From the NCBI RefSeq assembly GCF_003287955.1, contig NZ_QMKP01000004.1:124001-188000 (forward strand): a stretch of 64,000 bases of DNA, given 5' to 3'. The notes below the pieces were generated by a model. That model was not told the origin of the DNA. It was given only the letters and a program-made list of their open reading frames with translations, and ran no database searches. Of the stretch, positions 50,878 through 59,950 are shown in pieces; positions within the stretch are counted from its first letter, which is position 1, and every line of letters begins with the position of its first letter. A program made the position numbers and the translations under genes. This DNA is from Arthrobacter sp. AQ5-06 (lineage in GTDB: Bacteria > Actinomycetota > Actinomycetes > Actinomycetales > Micrococcaceae).

Positions 50878-52116
50878 ATGACCACGCATGCGATCTCCGC
50901 CGCCGGCCTGGGCGCGCAAGCCCCGGATCCGCAGATGCTCACCCCTGAACTCCTCAGGGCATGGGCCTGGCACAAGCAGGGCTTGGACGGCACGCTGCAG
51001 GGCGCGGACGCCGCCGACGTATTTACCAGAGCAGGCTGGGCCCGTTCCGTCGGCGGCGCCAACCCGTACCTCACACTCTTTGCCCGCGCCGGCACAAGCC
51101 GCGCGCAGGCGGATGCCGACGTTCTGTCCCTGAAAATCCATGAGCTGCCCACCGCCCGCGGCTGCACCTATGTGCTGGGACACGATGACTTTTCCTGGGG
51201 CCTCCAGATCGGTCGGGACGCCGCCGTGGCGCCGTTCCGTGTGCTGGCGAGAATGGGCGTTGAGCGCGGTGAGATCACGCTGCTGGAAGAACAGATCCTC
51301 CACGCCCTGGCCGAAGCCGGCGGCCCGCTGGATCCGAAGCAGCTCAAGGATGTGCTGGGCGATTCGGTCCGGAACCTCGGCGAAGAGGGCAAAAAGAAGG
51401 GCGCCGCCACCACCTTGCCCACTGCTCTGGGCCTCCTGCAGGCGGACGGCCGGATCCGGCGAGTGCCCCTCAACGGCCGGCTGGATCAGCAGCGCTACGC
51501 CTACACGCTGTGGGGGCTGCCTGGCACCGCCATGGACGACGACGCCGCCCGCGGCCTCCTGCTGGAGTGCTATCTCGGCTGGACTGGAGGTGCCACAGTC
51601 AAACAGTCGCAATGGTTCACGGGGTTCACCCTGGCCCACACCAAGGCGGCGTTGACCACCATTGGGGCGGTACAGGTTCCCACCCCCAGCGGCGAGGTGC
51701 TGTGGATGATGCCCGACGACGTCGGGCGCCTTGCGTCGTTCGAGGCGCCGGCGGAGGAGCAGATTCAGTTGCTGGCCGGTACGGATTCGTTGGTCCTGCT
51801 CCGCAGGAACTCAGGGGATCTGTTTGCCGACCAGGACAAGGGAAAGAAAGTCCTGGGTTCCGCCTTGGCTTTGCAGGCTGACCTGCCGGACCATCCCATC
51901 TTCGACCGGGGCCGGATCATCGGGCTGTGGCAATTCGATCCCGGGAAAGCGCGGATTGCCCACTGGATCTTTGACTGGGCCACGCCAGCGGTATCCCGGC
52001 GCATCGCCGAGGTGGAGGCTTGGATCCGGGACGAACTGGGCGACTTCCGCTCGTTCAGCCTGGACTCACCGGCCTCGCGCCAGGACAGGATCGACGCCCT
52101 GGATTCCGCCGGGTGA
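50878..52116 (+). CDS. Winged-helix (AlkZ-type, HTH_42) DNA-binding protein
   Basis: This 412-residue protein is of the winged-helix group that includes the DNA glycosylase AlkZ. The N-terminal part is LRAWAWHKQGLDGTLQGADA with the AlkZ-like AWHKQGL opening, and near the C terminus HPIFDRGRIIGLWQFDPGKA. The AlkZ catalytic QxQ-type motif is here QFDP, so glycosylase activity is uncertain. The ATG lies three bases after the glycosyltransferase stop, so it may be co-transcribed. It converges on tadA. Confidence 0.8.
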   Translation: MTTHAISAAGLGAQAPDPQMLTPELLRAWAWHKQGLDGTLQGADAADVFTRAGWARSVGGANPYLTLFARAGTSRAQADADVLSLKIHELPTARGCTYVLGHDDFSWGLQIGRDAAVAPFRVLARMGVERGEITLLEEQILHALAEAGGPLDPKQLKDVLGDSVRNLGEEGKKKGAATTLPTALGLLQADGRIRRVPLNGRLDQQRYAYTLWGLPGTAMDDDAARGLLLECYLGWTGGATVKQSQWFTGFTLAHTKAALTTIGAVQVPTPSGEVLWMMPDDVGRLASFEAPAEEQIQLLAGTDSLVLLRRNSGDLFADQDKGKKVLGSALALQADLPDHPIFDRGRIIGLWQFDPGKARIAHWIFDWATPAVSRRIAEVEAWIRDELGDFRSFSLDSPASRQDRIDALDSAG

Positions 52117-52142
52117 GACTGGTTACAGCCGGCTGCGACCTG

Positions 52143-52649
52143 TTACGGCCTGCTGCGGTGTGCTGCGAAAAAGTCCTTAAGGACCGCGCCGCACTCCTCT
52201 TCCCTGACGCCGCCGTACACCTCAACCCAGTGATTGAGCCGGCGCTCGCGGAGGACATCGAACACGGAGCCCGCCGCTCCGGCTTTCTCATCCCACGCGC
52301 CAAAGACCACACGGGGAATCCTGGCCAGCACCACCGCGCCGGCGCACATGGCGCACGGCTCCAGAGTCACCACGAGCGTGCAGTCCGCCAGCCGCCAGCC
52401 GTCCCCGGTGCCGCCGTCGAGCTTGGACAAGGCACGCAACCGGTCCGCCGCCTGGCGGATGGCCACCACCTCAGCGTGGGCAGTGGGGTCCCCCAGCTCC
52501 TCCCGCTGATTCCGTCCGGAACCCAGCACGGCGCCGTCGGGCCCGATCACTACCGCGCCGATGGGCACGTCCTCGGTGGCAAGCGCGCGGCGGGCTTCGT
52601 CCAGGGCAAGACCCATCCATTCGAAGTGGTTCTTTTCTGCGGGGACCAT
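52143..52649 (-). CDS. tadA: tRNA-specific adenosine deaminase/nucleoside deaminase (TadA-like)
   Basis: This 168-residue cytidine-deaminase-fold enzyme has the zinc motif THAEVVAIRQAADRL and the PCAMCAGAVVLARIPRVVFG block. It likely converts adenosine-34 to inosine in tRNA-Arg. The length fits TadA. An AGCC-containing spacer precedes the ATG. It is encoded opposite to the neighbouring genes. Other deaminase paralogues exist, so the tRNA assignment is probable rather than certain. Confidence 0.92.
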   Translation of the reverse strand: MVPAEKNHFEWMGLALDEARRALATEDVPIGAVVIGPDGAVLGSGRNQREELGDPTAHAEVVAIRQAADRLRALSKLDGGTGDGWRLADCTLVVTLEPCAMCAGAVVLARIPRVVFGAWDEKAGAAGSVFDVLRERRLNHWVEVYGGVREEECGAVLKDFFAAHRSRP

Positions 52650-52711
52650 GGCTCAATGATAGTTTCGAAGAATATCCAGCCTTACAAAGCATTGAGGCCA
52701 GGGAGGGCACC

Positions 52712-53467
52712 GTGGACACACGCAGAGACCGTCTGAGCCAATGGTTCAAACCGTATGCCGCACTGTGGACCACGCTCCTGGTGGGCGGCACACTCGTCGT
52801 TACCATGGCGCTGCTGGGTGCTGAGGTGTACGACAATGTGGTGGATGACAGGGGCCTGACGGCCTTGGATCTGCCCGCGCTGGAGGTGTCCCAGAACTTG
52901 CGGAGCTCTGCATTGGATGCCGTGGTAACGGCTTTCACCAATATCGGCGGGGGCATCGGCATGCCCATCCTGGCCAGCATCCTGACCGCATGGCTCACGT
53001 TCCTGAGCCGGACCTGGCGGCCCGTCATCCTGGTGGGCGGCGCGGCCGCCGTATCCACTTTCGCAACTACCGTCGGCAAGCGGCTGGTTGGCCGCACCCG
53101 CCCGGACCACTCCGAAGCGGTCCCGCCGTACGAAACCACGCCGTCCTTTCCCAGCGGCCACACCCTGAATACGACGGTGGTGATCGGGGTTCTGGTGTAC
53201 ATCATGTGCCTCCAGTTCGAAATGCTCTGGGCACGCATCACTGCCATCACCGCCGGGGTGATCTTCATCGTTGCGATGGGCCTGAGCCGGGTGTTCCTGG
53301 GCCACCACTGGCTGACGGACGTGATGGCCGGCTGGTTCCTGGGGCTTGCCTGGGTGGGCATGGTGATCCTGGCGCACCGGCTGTTCCATCTGCTGCGGAA
53401 ACGAGAGCACGCGGGCCCGGCGCCCACGTTCGAACACCCCGCCCTGCGGGATGATCCGTCGAGCTGA
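52712..53467 (+). CDS. PAP2-superfamily membrane phosphatase
   Basis: This integral membrane phosphatase of 251 residues has six hydrophobic segments. All three catalytic motifs are present: KRLVGRTRP, PSFPSGHT and SRVFLGHHWLTDV, the last with the catalytic His. It acts on lipid phosphates such as phosphatidic acid or undecaprenyl diphosphate outside the membrane. The GTG at 52712 is used, with GGGAGG a few bases upstream. It precedes the upp gene. Confidence 0.93.
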   Translation: MDTRRDRLSQWFKPYAALWTTLLVGGTLVVTMALLGAEVYDNVVDDRGLTALDLPALEVSQNLRSSALDAVVTAFTNIGGGIGMPILASILTAWLTFLSRTWRPVILVGGAAAVSTFATTVGKRLVGRTRPDHSEAVPPYETTPSFPSGHTLNTTVVIGVLVYIMCLQFEMLWARITAITAGVIFIVAMGLSRVFLGHHWLTDVMAGWFLGLAWVGMVILAHRLFHLLRKREHAGPAPTFEHPALRDDPSS

Positions 53468-53509
53468 TTCCGGGCCGGAGGCTGTCCGGACGGGTGATAG
53501 TTTTGACAT

Positions 53510-54145
53510 ATGCGCACTCTCGTTGTGGACCACCCGCTGGTCGCCCATAAGCTCACCGTCCTCCGGGACAAGAACACTCCGTCGCCGGTCTTCCGGCAGT
53601 TGACGGAAGAGCTGGTGACCCTCCTGGCTTACGAGGCCACCCGCAAGGTCCGCACCCAGCCGGTCACAATCGAGACCCCGGTCAGCACCACAGTGGGCAC
53701 CGCTTTCACCAAGCCCACGCCTCTGGTGGTCCCCATCCTGCGCGCCGGGCTCGGCATGCTCGAAGGCATGACCAAGCTGGTCCCCACCGCCGAAGTGGGC
53801 TTCCTGGGCATGGCACGCGACGAAGAAACCCTGGACATCATCACCTACGCAGAGCGGCTCCCGGAAGACCTGGCTGACCGGCAGATCTTTGTGCTGGATC
53901 CCATGCTTGCCACCGGCGGAACGCTGCGCGAGGCCATCAAGTTCCTTTTCAAGCGCGGCGCCTCCGACGTCACGTGCATTTGCCTCCTGGCCGCGCCGGA
54001 AGGCCTGGCCAAGCTCGAAGAGGAACTTGCCGAGGCCAATGTGACCATCGTGCTGGCCTCCATTGACGAACGGCTCGACGAGAAGTCCTACATCGTTCCC
54101 GGCCTGGGCGACGCCGGCGACCGCCTGTACGGCATCGCCGGCTAG
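53510..54145 (+). CDS. upp: Uracil phosphoribosyltransferase
   Basis: This salvage enzyme makes UMP from uracil and PRPP. The 211-residue protein has the family segments [31 protein letters not shown] and the PRPP-binding [17 protein letters not shown]. The C-terminal [19 protein letters not shown] forms the uracil-binding end. It is complete and of standard length. It follows the PAP2 gene with a 42-base gap and precedes a VOC gene. Confidence 0.97.
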   Translation: MRTLVVDHPLVAHKLTVLRDKNTPSPVFRQLTEELVTLLAYEATRKVRTQPVTIETPVSTTVGTAFTKPTPLVVPILRAGLGMLEGMTKLVPTAEVGFLGMARDEETLDIITYAERLPEDLADRQIFVLDPMLATGGTLREAIKFLFKRGASDVTCICLLAAPEGLAKLEEELAEANVTIVLASIDERLDEKSYIVPGLGDAGDRLYGIAG

Positions 54146-54207
54146 TACGGGACTGCTCCAGGATTTAGGTCTTCCGCTTTCCTGCGGCCGCCGTTAGCCT
54201 GTGGCGC

Positions 54208-54582
54208 ATGAACTGGAAACTTGAACTCGTTTTTGTGCCCGTATCGGACGTGGACCGCGCCAAGGATTTCTACGTCAACAAAGTTGGATTCAACCCGGAT
54301 TTCGACGAGCGGCCCATGGATGGCATCCGCTTCGTCCAGCTGACCCCGCCCGGATCCGCCTGCTCCATTTGTATTGGCGAGGGCCTCAATGACGCCCCTC
54401 CGGGTACGGCCCCAAGCCTGCAGATGGTGGTCAGTGACATCCAGGCCGCCCACGACCACCTCAAGGGCAACGGTGTGGAGGTCAGCGACATTGACGTGCA
54501 GGGCTGGGGGCACTTCGTCTATTTCGCCGATCCCGACGGCAACAAGTGGGCGGTGCAGTACATCCCGGGTCGTGACGCCTAA
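54208..54582 (+). CDS. VOC-family (glyoxalase-like) protein
   Basis: This 124-residue vicinal-oxygen-chelate protein opens with VFVPVSDVDRAKDFYVNKVG and ends with FADPDGNKWAVQYIPG. A metal-binding pattern of one Val/Glu site at each end is plausible. Such proteins include glyoxalases, dioxygenases and resistance proteins, so the reaction is not known. It is followed by the HAD gene with a six-base gap. Confidence 0.9.
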   Translation: MNWKLELVFVPVSDVDRAKDFYVNKVGFNPDFDERPMDGIRFVQLTPPGSACSICIGEGLNDAPPGTAPSLQMVVSDIQAAHDHLKGNGVEVSDIDVQGWGHFVYFADPDGNKWAVQYIPGRDA

Positions 54583-54588
54583 GGCAAA

Positions 54589-55279
54589 ATGGGCAGCATG
54601 AACATCCCCACACCTGCCGCCGCACGAACACTGACGTGCAGGGCCGTCCTTTTCGATATGGACGGCACGCTGGTGGACTCCACGGCAGTAGTGGAGGAGG
54701 TCTGGGGAGAATTCGCTGTCCGGTACGGTCTGGACATCGCCGAAATCCTGCGCACTTCGCACGGTGTCCAGGCTGCCGACACCGTGCGCCGGTTCGCGCC
54801 GGCTGGGGCCGACGTTGTGGCGCTCACTGCGGAACTCGGCTCGATGGAAAGGGTGCGGACTGCCGGTATCGTCGCGTTGCCGGGGGGCTGCCGAGATGCT
54901 CCGCAGCATCCCGGCCCAGGCGGTGGCGCTGGTGACCTCAGCGGACAGGAGCCTGGCGGACATCCGCATGGACGCTGCGGGACTGGCCATGCCGGCCACG
55001 GCCGTGACGGCGGACCTGGTCACATGGGGCAAGCCGCACCCGGAAGGGTATCTGAAGGCAGCCGGGCTGCTGGGCGTGGAGCCGGAGGACGCCGTGGTGT
55101 TCGAAGACGCGCCCGCCGGAATCGCGGCAGGTGTTGCCGCCGGTATCCGGACGGTGGCCGTGGGTCCCAGTACGGGCGATTTGCCGGCAGGCGTGCTCCA
55201 TATCCCGGACTACAGTGCTGTGAGCGTCTCCGTGGAAACGGACGCCGCGGGACGGCAGATCATTTCTTTCCGGCTTTGA
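54589..55279 (+). pseudogene. HAD-family sugar phosphatase split by a G-run frameshift
   Basis: The N-terminal half reads AVLFDMDGTLVDSTAVVEEV with the HAD nucleophile, then GIVALPGG. A run of six G near 54885 shifts the frame; the second half reads AAEMLRSIPAQAVALVTSAD, then VTWGKPHPEGYLKAAGLLGV and DAVVFEDAPAGIAAG, completing a beta-phosphoglucomutase or sugar-phosphatase-like HAD. One G fewer would restore a 230-residue protein. Because the only lesion is in a homopolymer, a sequencing error is quite possible. Confidence 0.8.
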
Positions 55280-55388
55280 GGTCCGGGACCTCGATGATGC
55301 GCTTGCCCGCGCCGAGAGCAGGGATGACCTCCTCCGGAACCTCAATCCCTGCCTTGTTGCCGCTGCCCAGGATGGTGGTGAATTTCAT
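55260..55388 (-). pseudogene. Truncated DUF1905-like gene
   Basis: A 42-residue frame starts MKFTTILGSGNKAGIEVPEE and ends IIEVPDLKAGKK. The first ~30 residues match the N terminus of DUF1905 proteins, which normally continue for about another 60 residues. The 3' end overlaps the convergent HAD frame. It looks like a gene cut short by deletion, though a genuine small protein cannot be excluded. Confidence 0.5.
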
Positions 55389-55468
55389 GGCCAAAGTATG
55401 GCCCGGAGCCGCTGGGCTGGGAACCCTGACCGCCACGCCGGGAAAGCCCGGGGGCCGGAAGGTTCGGC

Positions 55469-56185
55469 TCAGTACCAGTTGTTCGACAGGTGGAAGTTCA
55501 GCGCGCCGCACGGTGACTGGTAGCGCTCCTGGATGTAGTTCAGGCCCCAGCTGATCTGCGTGCGGTAGTTGGTGAGGTAGTCCGCTCCGGCGCTCGCCAT
55601 CTTCTCAGCGGGCAACGACTGGACGATGCCGTACGCGCCGCTGCTGGCGTTGGTGGCCGTGGTGGTCCAGTCGGATTCCTTGGTCCACAGCGTCTGCAGG
55701 CACTGCATCTGGTCAGCGGACCAGCCATAGGTCGCCAGCTGCCCGGCGGCGTAGGCCTGCGCTCCTGCGGGGTCATTGATGGCCACAACAGGGGCAGGGG
55801 CAGGGGCCGGGGCCGGTGCCGGGGCCGGGGCCGGTGCCGGGTCGGCAGCCTGGGGCGCGACGTTGATCTCGGCCGGTGCAGCTTCCGGAGTAGCCGGGGG
55901 CTGGATCTGGGCTGCTTCGAAGCTCAGCTTCGACTGGGCGCTGGTTTCTTCGGCGCCCTGGTCCGCACCGGCCGCAAGCGATGCAGACTCGGAAGCGTGT
56001 CCAGCGGCGCTGACTCCGATCAGCAGGGCGCACGCCGTGGCGAACACCGCGGCTCGCTGACCCACGGAGGGAATCCGGGCCACCTTGGACAGTGGGGACT
56101 TTGCTGCACCGAAGCGGGTCTGCTTGCGGTGGCTATCGGACTTTGGGCCGCCCTGCGGGCGCGTTTGTACCTTGAATTCAGACAT
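55469..56185 (-). CDS. Secreted lytic-transglycosylase-like protein under c-di-AMP riboswitch
   Basis: This exported 238-residue protein has a long basic N terminus before a signal helix (AAVFATACALLIGVSAAGHA). A Pro/Ala repeat linker (APAPAPAPAPAPAPAP) follows, then a transglycosylase-like domain of ~90 residues: YGWSADQMQCLQTLWTKESD, then YGIVQSLPAEKMASAGADYL and NYIQERYQSPCGALNFH, typical of aggregation-promoting or muralytic proteins in actinobacteria. The start codon is about 15 bases after the riboswitch, so c-di-AMP levels should control it. Confidence 0.88.
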   Translation of the reverse strand: MSEFKVQTRPQGGPKSDSHRKQTRFGAAKSPLSKVARIPSVGQRAAVFATACALLIGVSAAGHASESASLAAGADQGAEETSAQSKLSFEAAQIQPPATPEAAPAEINVAPQAADPAPAPAPAPAPAPAPAPVVAINDPAGAQAYAAGQLATYGWSADQMQCLQTLWTKESDWTTTATNASSGAYGIVQSLPAEKMASAGADYLTNYRTQISWGLNYIQERYQSPCGALNFHLSNNWY

Positions 56186-56199
56186 GATGGATCGCCTCT

Positions 56200-56360
56200 C
56201 ACGCCTGCGGAGTTAGATGTCGGGTTCGGATGAGGGCATCCGGCCACACGGCACAATCACGTGTTGGCTTAACCCCAAAGGGCGCACTTGGTGCCCGGGA
56301 CGGTGGGTCCCCCGCCTCTGCCTCTGAAAACGGAATCCGGGAAGCGGCAGAGCTTGGCGT
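56200..56360 (-). promoter_or_regulatory. c-di-AMP (ydaO/yuaA) riboswitch
   Basis: The minus strand shows the hallmark segments of the class: CGCCAAGCTCTGCC at the 5' end, GGGGGACCCACC, TTTGGGGTTAAGCC, GGCCGGATGCCCTCATCC, then CCGAACCCGACATCTAACTC and CGCAGGCG, near the start of the secreted muralytic gene. These match the consensus in order and spacing. Such riboswitches in actinobacteria precede cell-wall-remodelling genes. Confidence 0.88.
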
Positions 56361-56445
56361 CATCCGGATATGCGGCCCGAACGGGAACCGCACCTGTTCG
56401 ACGGTACAGGAGCTGGAAGCTTAAGTCACATTTTGGTAACAGGAA

Positions 56446-56960
56446 TCACGACGACGGCGTGTCGCCTTGCTGCGCTCGGGCGTCGGCTGGTCGCGCCGCG
56501 GCGCCGGCAGGGAGGAGCAAGGCGAACTCTGTCCGTCCGGCCCGCGATGTCACTTCTACGCTCCCGCCGTGGGCCTCCATGATGGACTGGACCATGGATA
56601 GGCCCAGGCCGCTGGTGCCCTCCGACGCCCCGGCGCCCGAGGCCGGCGCAGTGCCCATGCGGGCCGCGTCTGCGCGGGCAAACCGGTAGAAAACATGGTC
56701 CACGAACTCCGCAGGGATGCCGCCGCCGTCGTCCGTTACCGTCACCGCGCGCTGCCATCGGCAGACTTCGTGACAGCGGTGACCACGGTGGTCCCGGGCG
56801 GCGTGTGCTTGCGCGCATTGGAGAGCAGGTTGACCAAGGACGTGGTCGTTTCCAGCTTTGCTGTGACGTCAGGTCGCCTTTCTCCGCACGCAACGACAGC
56901 GGGCAGTGCCACACGTGGCCGCCTGCAATTCCAGCACCAAGAACGCTTCTTGCCCTGTCC
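56446..56960 (-). pseudogene. Histidine-kinase remnant (ATPase domain only)
   Basis: The end frame reads VTVTDDGGGIPAEFVDHVFY, then EGTSGLGLSMVQSIMEAHGG, which are the N and G boxes of a histidine-kinase ATPase domain. Upstream, the N box NLLSNARKHTPPG is in another frame, separated by single-base shifts near 56743 and 56865. No histidine box, sensor or membrane part remains before the adjacent plus-strand gene. It is a decayed C-terminal fragment. Confidence 0.8.
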
Positions 56961-57016
56961 AGTTCACGGGCGATTGCCTGGTGCGGGATGCGGCCGCACC
57001 GGTATGATCCGGGATC

Positions 57017-57868
57017 ATGAGCGCTGAGCCGACCACCACCGGAACCATCCGTGCCATCTTCCTCGATGTGGACGGTACCTATGCTGACTACGGCATCGTC
57101 CCGGACGGCCACGTACGGGCGGTCCGTGCAGCGCGGGAGGCCGGACACCGGGTCCTGCTATGCACCGGACGTCCCGTGTCGATGCTGCCTGGGAATATCC
57201 TGGGCGCGGGTTTCGACGGCCTCGTGGCCAGCGCGGGCGCCTACGTAGAAGTCGCGGGGGAGGTGCTCGTGGACCGGCGCTTCCCCGCGGACCTCGCGGC
57301 CCGGACGGTCGCGGCACTGGATGCACACGACGCCGTCTACGTCCTGGAAGCGCAGGAGTCTCTGCACGTGCCGCCGGCGGCGTCGGAGCGTCTGCGGGCC
57401 ATCCTCGACGAACATTTCCGGCACGCGCCGGATGGCCGACCGGCAGGTTCCTCCGCCATCCTGGACGCGCTGCGCCCCGCCTCGGACCGCGCCGCCGTGC
57501 CCTTCGCCAAGGTCTCCGTGTTCGACTCCCCGGTCGCCATGGAGCAGCTGGTCGAGGAAATCGGCGAGGGCATCGCCGTCGTCGCGAACTCCGTTGCCGA
57601 TGAAGGCCGGCATGCCGGCGAGCTGTACCAGCGCGGCATCAGTAAGGCGGACGGGGTCGCGTCCGCCATCGCGCATCTTGGCATTTCCCGCGAGGACACC
57701 ATCGCGGTGGGCGACGGCGAGAACGACCTTGAGATGATCGCTTTCGCGGGAACCGGCATCGCCATCGAGGGATCTTTCCCCGAGCTCGTGGCGCTGGCCG
57801 ACCGCACGGCCGCGCCTCCACAGCAGGAGGGGCTCGTGGCCGCCTTCGCCGAGCTCGGACTCATCTGA
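57017..57868 (+). CDS. Cof-type HAD-family hydrolase
   Basis: This 283-residue haloacid dehalogenase-fold phosphatase of the Cof class opens with IRAIFLDVDGTYADYGIVPD, then VLLCTGRPVSMLPG, and has the metal-binding DTIAVGDGENDLEMIAFAG near the end. These give HAD motifs I, II and IV. It most likely dephosphorylates a small sugar phosphate or cofactor. It begins close to the histidine-kinase remnant, and is followed by a terminator. Confidence 0.93.
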   Translation: MSAEPTTTGTIRAIFLDVDGTYADYGIVPDGHVRAVRAAREAGHRVLLCTGRPVSMLPGNILGAGFDGLVASAGAYVEVAGEVLVDRRFPADLAARTVAALDAHDAVYVLEAQESLHVPPAASERLRAILDEHFRHAPDGRPAGSSAILDALRPASDRAAVPFAKVSVFDSPVAMEQLVEEIGEGIAVVANSVADEGRHAGELYQRGISKADGVASAIAHLGISREDTIAVGDGENDLEMIAFAGTGIAIEGSFPELVALADRTAAPPQQEGLVAAFAELGLI

Positions 57869-58192
57869 GTCCGGCCGTGCCGGGCCCGGACGAGTCGACG
57901 ACTTGCCCGTGATACGAATCACGGCTCGGATTTCGTCAGCAGGCGATGCAGCCTGAAGGATTGTTACTCGGACACGGGGCAAGACCTGAGACACACGGTG
58001 ACTTGTGGCTTGGGTCTTTTTTTGTGCCCGGAAGACGGAATGGACAGAAAGGACTGCGAATGAAGAGCTGCTCGAATTCGTCAGTGACCTAATGCCCTCG
58101 CGTTCGATTGCTAGCCCGCCGAGGCAGATGACCAGGGCAGGGGCAGGCACTTAGCGGTATTGCGGGGCCTTCGCTGTGGGCCATGGTGCCGG
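57869..58192. other. Intergenic region, 320 bases
   Basis: Apart from the terminator at 57981-58023, I see no gene or strong motif. Short frames lack ribosome-binding sites. Confidence 0.5.
57981..58023 (+). terminator. Rho-independent terminator after the Cof-type HAD gene
   Basis: AAGACC (57981-57986) pairs with GGTCTT (58013-58018), with an inner CACA/TGTG stem, and a run of seven T covers 58017-58023. It is about 110 bases downstream of the HAD stop codon. Confidence 0.6.
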
Positions 58193-59290
58193 CTATCGAA
58201 TTCTGTTGCCGGCTATCCAGACGCCCTGGATGTTGCGGGTGGCGGCGATGTCGTCCGTCGGGTCTCCTTCCACGAGCAGGAGGTCGGCGCGGCGTCCGGC
58301 TTCAATGGAACCGCGGTCGGAGAGGCCGAACACTGCAGCGGCCAGGCTCGTGGCACTTCGTAGTGCTTCTGTCGGGGTGAGGCCGGCTTCCACGAGCAGG
58401 CCGAGTTCGGTGTGGAGCGACTCGCCGTGGGGAACGTTGAACGGGGAGCCTGGATCCATGTTCGCGTCGCTTCCGGCTAGGATCGTGACGCCGGCGTCGT
58501 GGAATTTCGCGACATTGATTCGGGCGTTGCCGAAGTCCGGGACCGGGACCCCGGGCGGGAATGCACCCTCTGAGATTCCCCGCATCATCGTCAGCGTCGG
58601 GGACGAGACGATGCCACGCTCAGCGAGCCGTGCTATGAAGTGATCATTGAAGACACGGTCCATGGGGGCATGGGTGAGGACGTCGACACCGGCCGCGCAC
58701 GCAATCTCTGCGGCGGCGGTATCGACAGCATGGGCGATAACAAGCAGGTTTGCCTCGTGGGCGGCCATGACGATCGCGGCTACGGTCTCTGTACTGATCG
58801 CTGCGGGCCCGAAATGTGCAGGATTCTCAACCACCACTTTGACGTAGTCCGATTCCTCCCAGAGACGGGCGGCGACAAAGGGCGAAGCATCCTGGGGCCC
58901 GGTGACCGTGCTGGAGGCGGGGAATCCCATTTTGACGGTGTGCCCGGCGCCCGGCGCGGTGGCCGGGATCCCGGCGCTCCGGACGTCGGGAAGCCTCTCG
59001 AGGTTGCGGAGGGCGTTGACGGCGTCGAGGTTCGGTGCTGCCATATCGAGCAGAGTCGTCAGGCCCCAGTCCAGAGAGCGCTCGAGGTGTTCGAGTTTGT
59101 CTACATGGACGTGTGTGTCGATGAGGCCGGGGAGGAGGGTGCCGCCACCGCCGTCGATCGTGGTGTCGGCGCTGGCCGGATCTCCGGATGAGATGAGGCC
59201 GTTTTCTATGAAGACTGTGCGCGGGGCGGTGAGTCCGGTGCCGTCAAAAACGCGGACGTTGGTGATTGCGGTCGCGGTGCTGTGTGCCAT
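58193..59290 (-). CDS. Metal-dependent amidohydrolase
   Basis: This 365-residue enzyme has the metal motif LLPGLIDTHVHVDKLEHLER, a later LVIAHAVDTAAAEIAC, a VDVLTHAPMDRV segment and the AGSDANMDPG end, as in the imidazolonepropionase/prolidase-like branch. It is the last gene of a three-gene operon with the NTF2-like and MFS genes. Substrate is unknown; catabolic use of a small cyclic amide or ester is inference from the neighbours. Confidence 0.9.
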   Translation of the reverse strand: MAHSTATAITNVRVFDGTGLTAPRTVFIENGLISSGDPASADTTIDGGGGTLLPGLIDTHVHVDKLEHLERSLDWGLTTLLDMAAPNLDAVNALRNLERLPDVRSAGIPATAPGAGHTVKMGFPASSTVTGPQDASPFVAARLWEESDYVKVVVENPAHFGPAAISTETVAAIVMAAHEANLLVIAHAVDTAAAEIACAAGVDVLTHAPMDRVFNDHFIARLAERGIVSSPTLTMMRGISEGAFPPGVPVPDFGNARINVAKFHDAGVTILAGSDANMDPGSPFNVPHGESLHTELGLLVEAGLTPTEALRSATSLAAAVFGLSDRGSIEAGRRADLLLVEGDPTDDIAATRNIQGVWIAGNRIR

Positions 59291-59334
59291 AGCGGATGAG
59301 TTCTTTCTGGTTGTGGATGCGTGCTGGCATGGGG

Positions 59335-59916
59335 CTAGTTACGCAGCCAGGCAAGGGTCTCTGCGTAGAAGGCGACGGTCTGTTCCGGCTGATCGTCACC
59401 GAGGAGGTCTTTGCCGACGCGGTAGCCGCGCTGGTTCAGATAGTAGGCGATCAGTGCGTAGGACGGCCGGAACTGGGCCAGGTCCTCAGCAGGAATGGTG
59501 ATCATTTCCCCAGGAACCGAGGGGGTGATGGTATCCCGTTCGTAGACTGCGTCAAGGGACAGGACACCCCAGACACCGTCATGGCGTTCGACGCGGTAAT
59601 TCAGGCGCGTGTAGGAGATCAGGTCGACGGCAACGTTGTCGAGGGTGATCTGGAACTCGACGGCGGCGGGGGCCTCGACGTAGCCCTTGTCACCGTGGAT
59701 CTGCACGACGGGCGCGGCCATGCGGTGCACTGACTTGTCCCCGCGGCCGCTCATGTTCTCAGATGCGGTGACGAAGTCCGGTCCCGTTCCGTTGAACCAG
59801 CTGAGGTTTACCGTCGAGTCGGGGAGGAAGGCTGCGCGCATCTGTTCCCACCAACCCCTGTCCCGCCCTTGGCGTTCGTGAAGGATGAGTTGGGTGATTA
59901 AAGCGATGTCATTCAT
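59335..59916 (-). CDS. NTF2/SnoaL-like fold protein
   Basis: This 193-residue protein has a cone-shaped NTF2-like fold, similar to small dehydratases, isomerases or the small subunits of dioxygenases. Visible parts are the N-terminal helices (QLILHERQGRDRGWWEQMRA), then beta-rich YVEAPAAVEFQITLDNVAVD. It has no Rieske partner here. It is encoded between the MFS and amidohydrolase genes, so probably acts in the same catabolic route. Confidence 0.82.
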   Translation of the reverse strand: MNDIALITQLILHERQGRDRGWWEQMRAAFLPDSTVNLSWFNGTGPDFVTASENMSGRGDKSVHRMAAPVVQIHGDKGYVEAPAAVEFQITLDNVAVDLISYTRLNYRVERHDGVWGVLSLDAVYERDTITPSVPGEMITIPAEDLAQFRPSYALIAYYLNQRGYRVGKDLLGDDQPEQTVAFYAETLAWLRN

Positions 59917-59950
59917 GGATAAAGTTCTCCTCTGGCGAGAGATATGGGAT

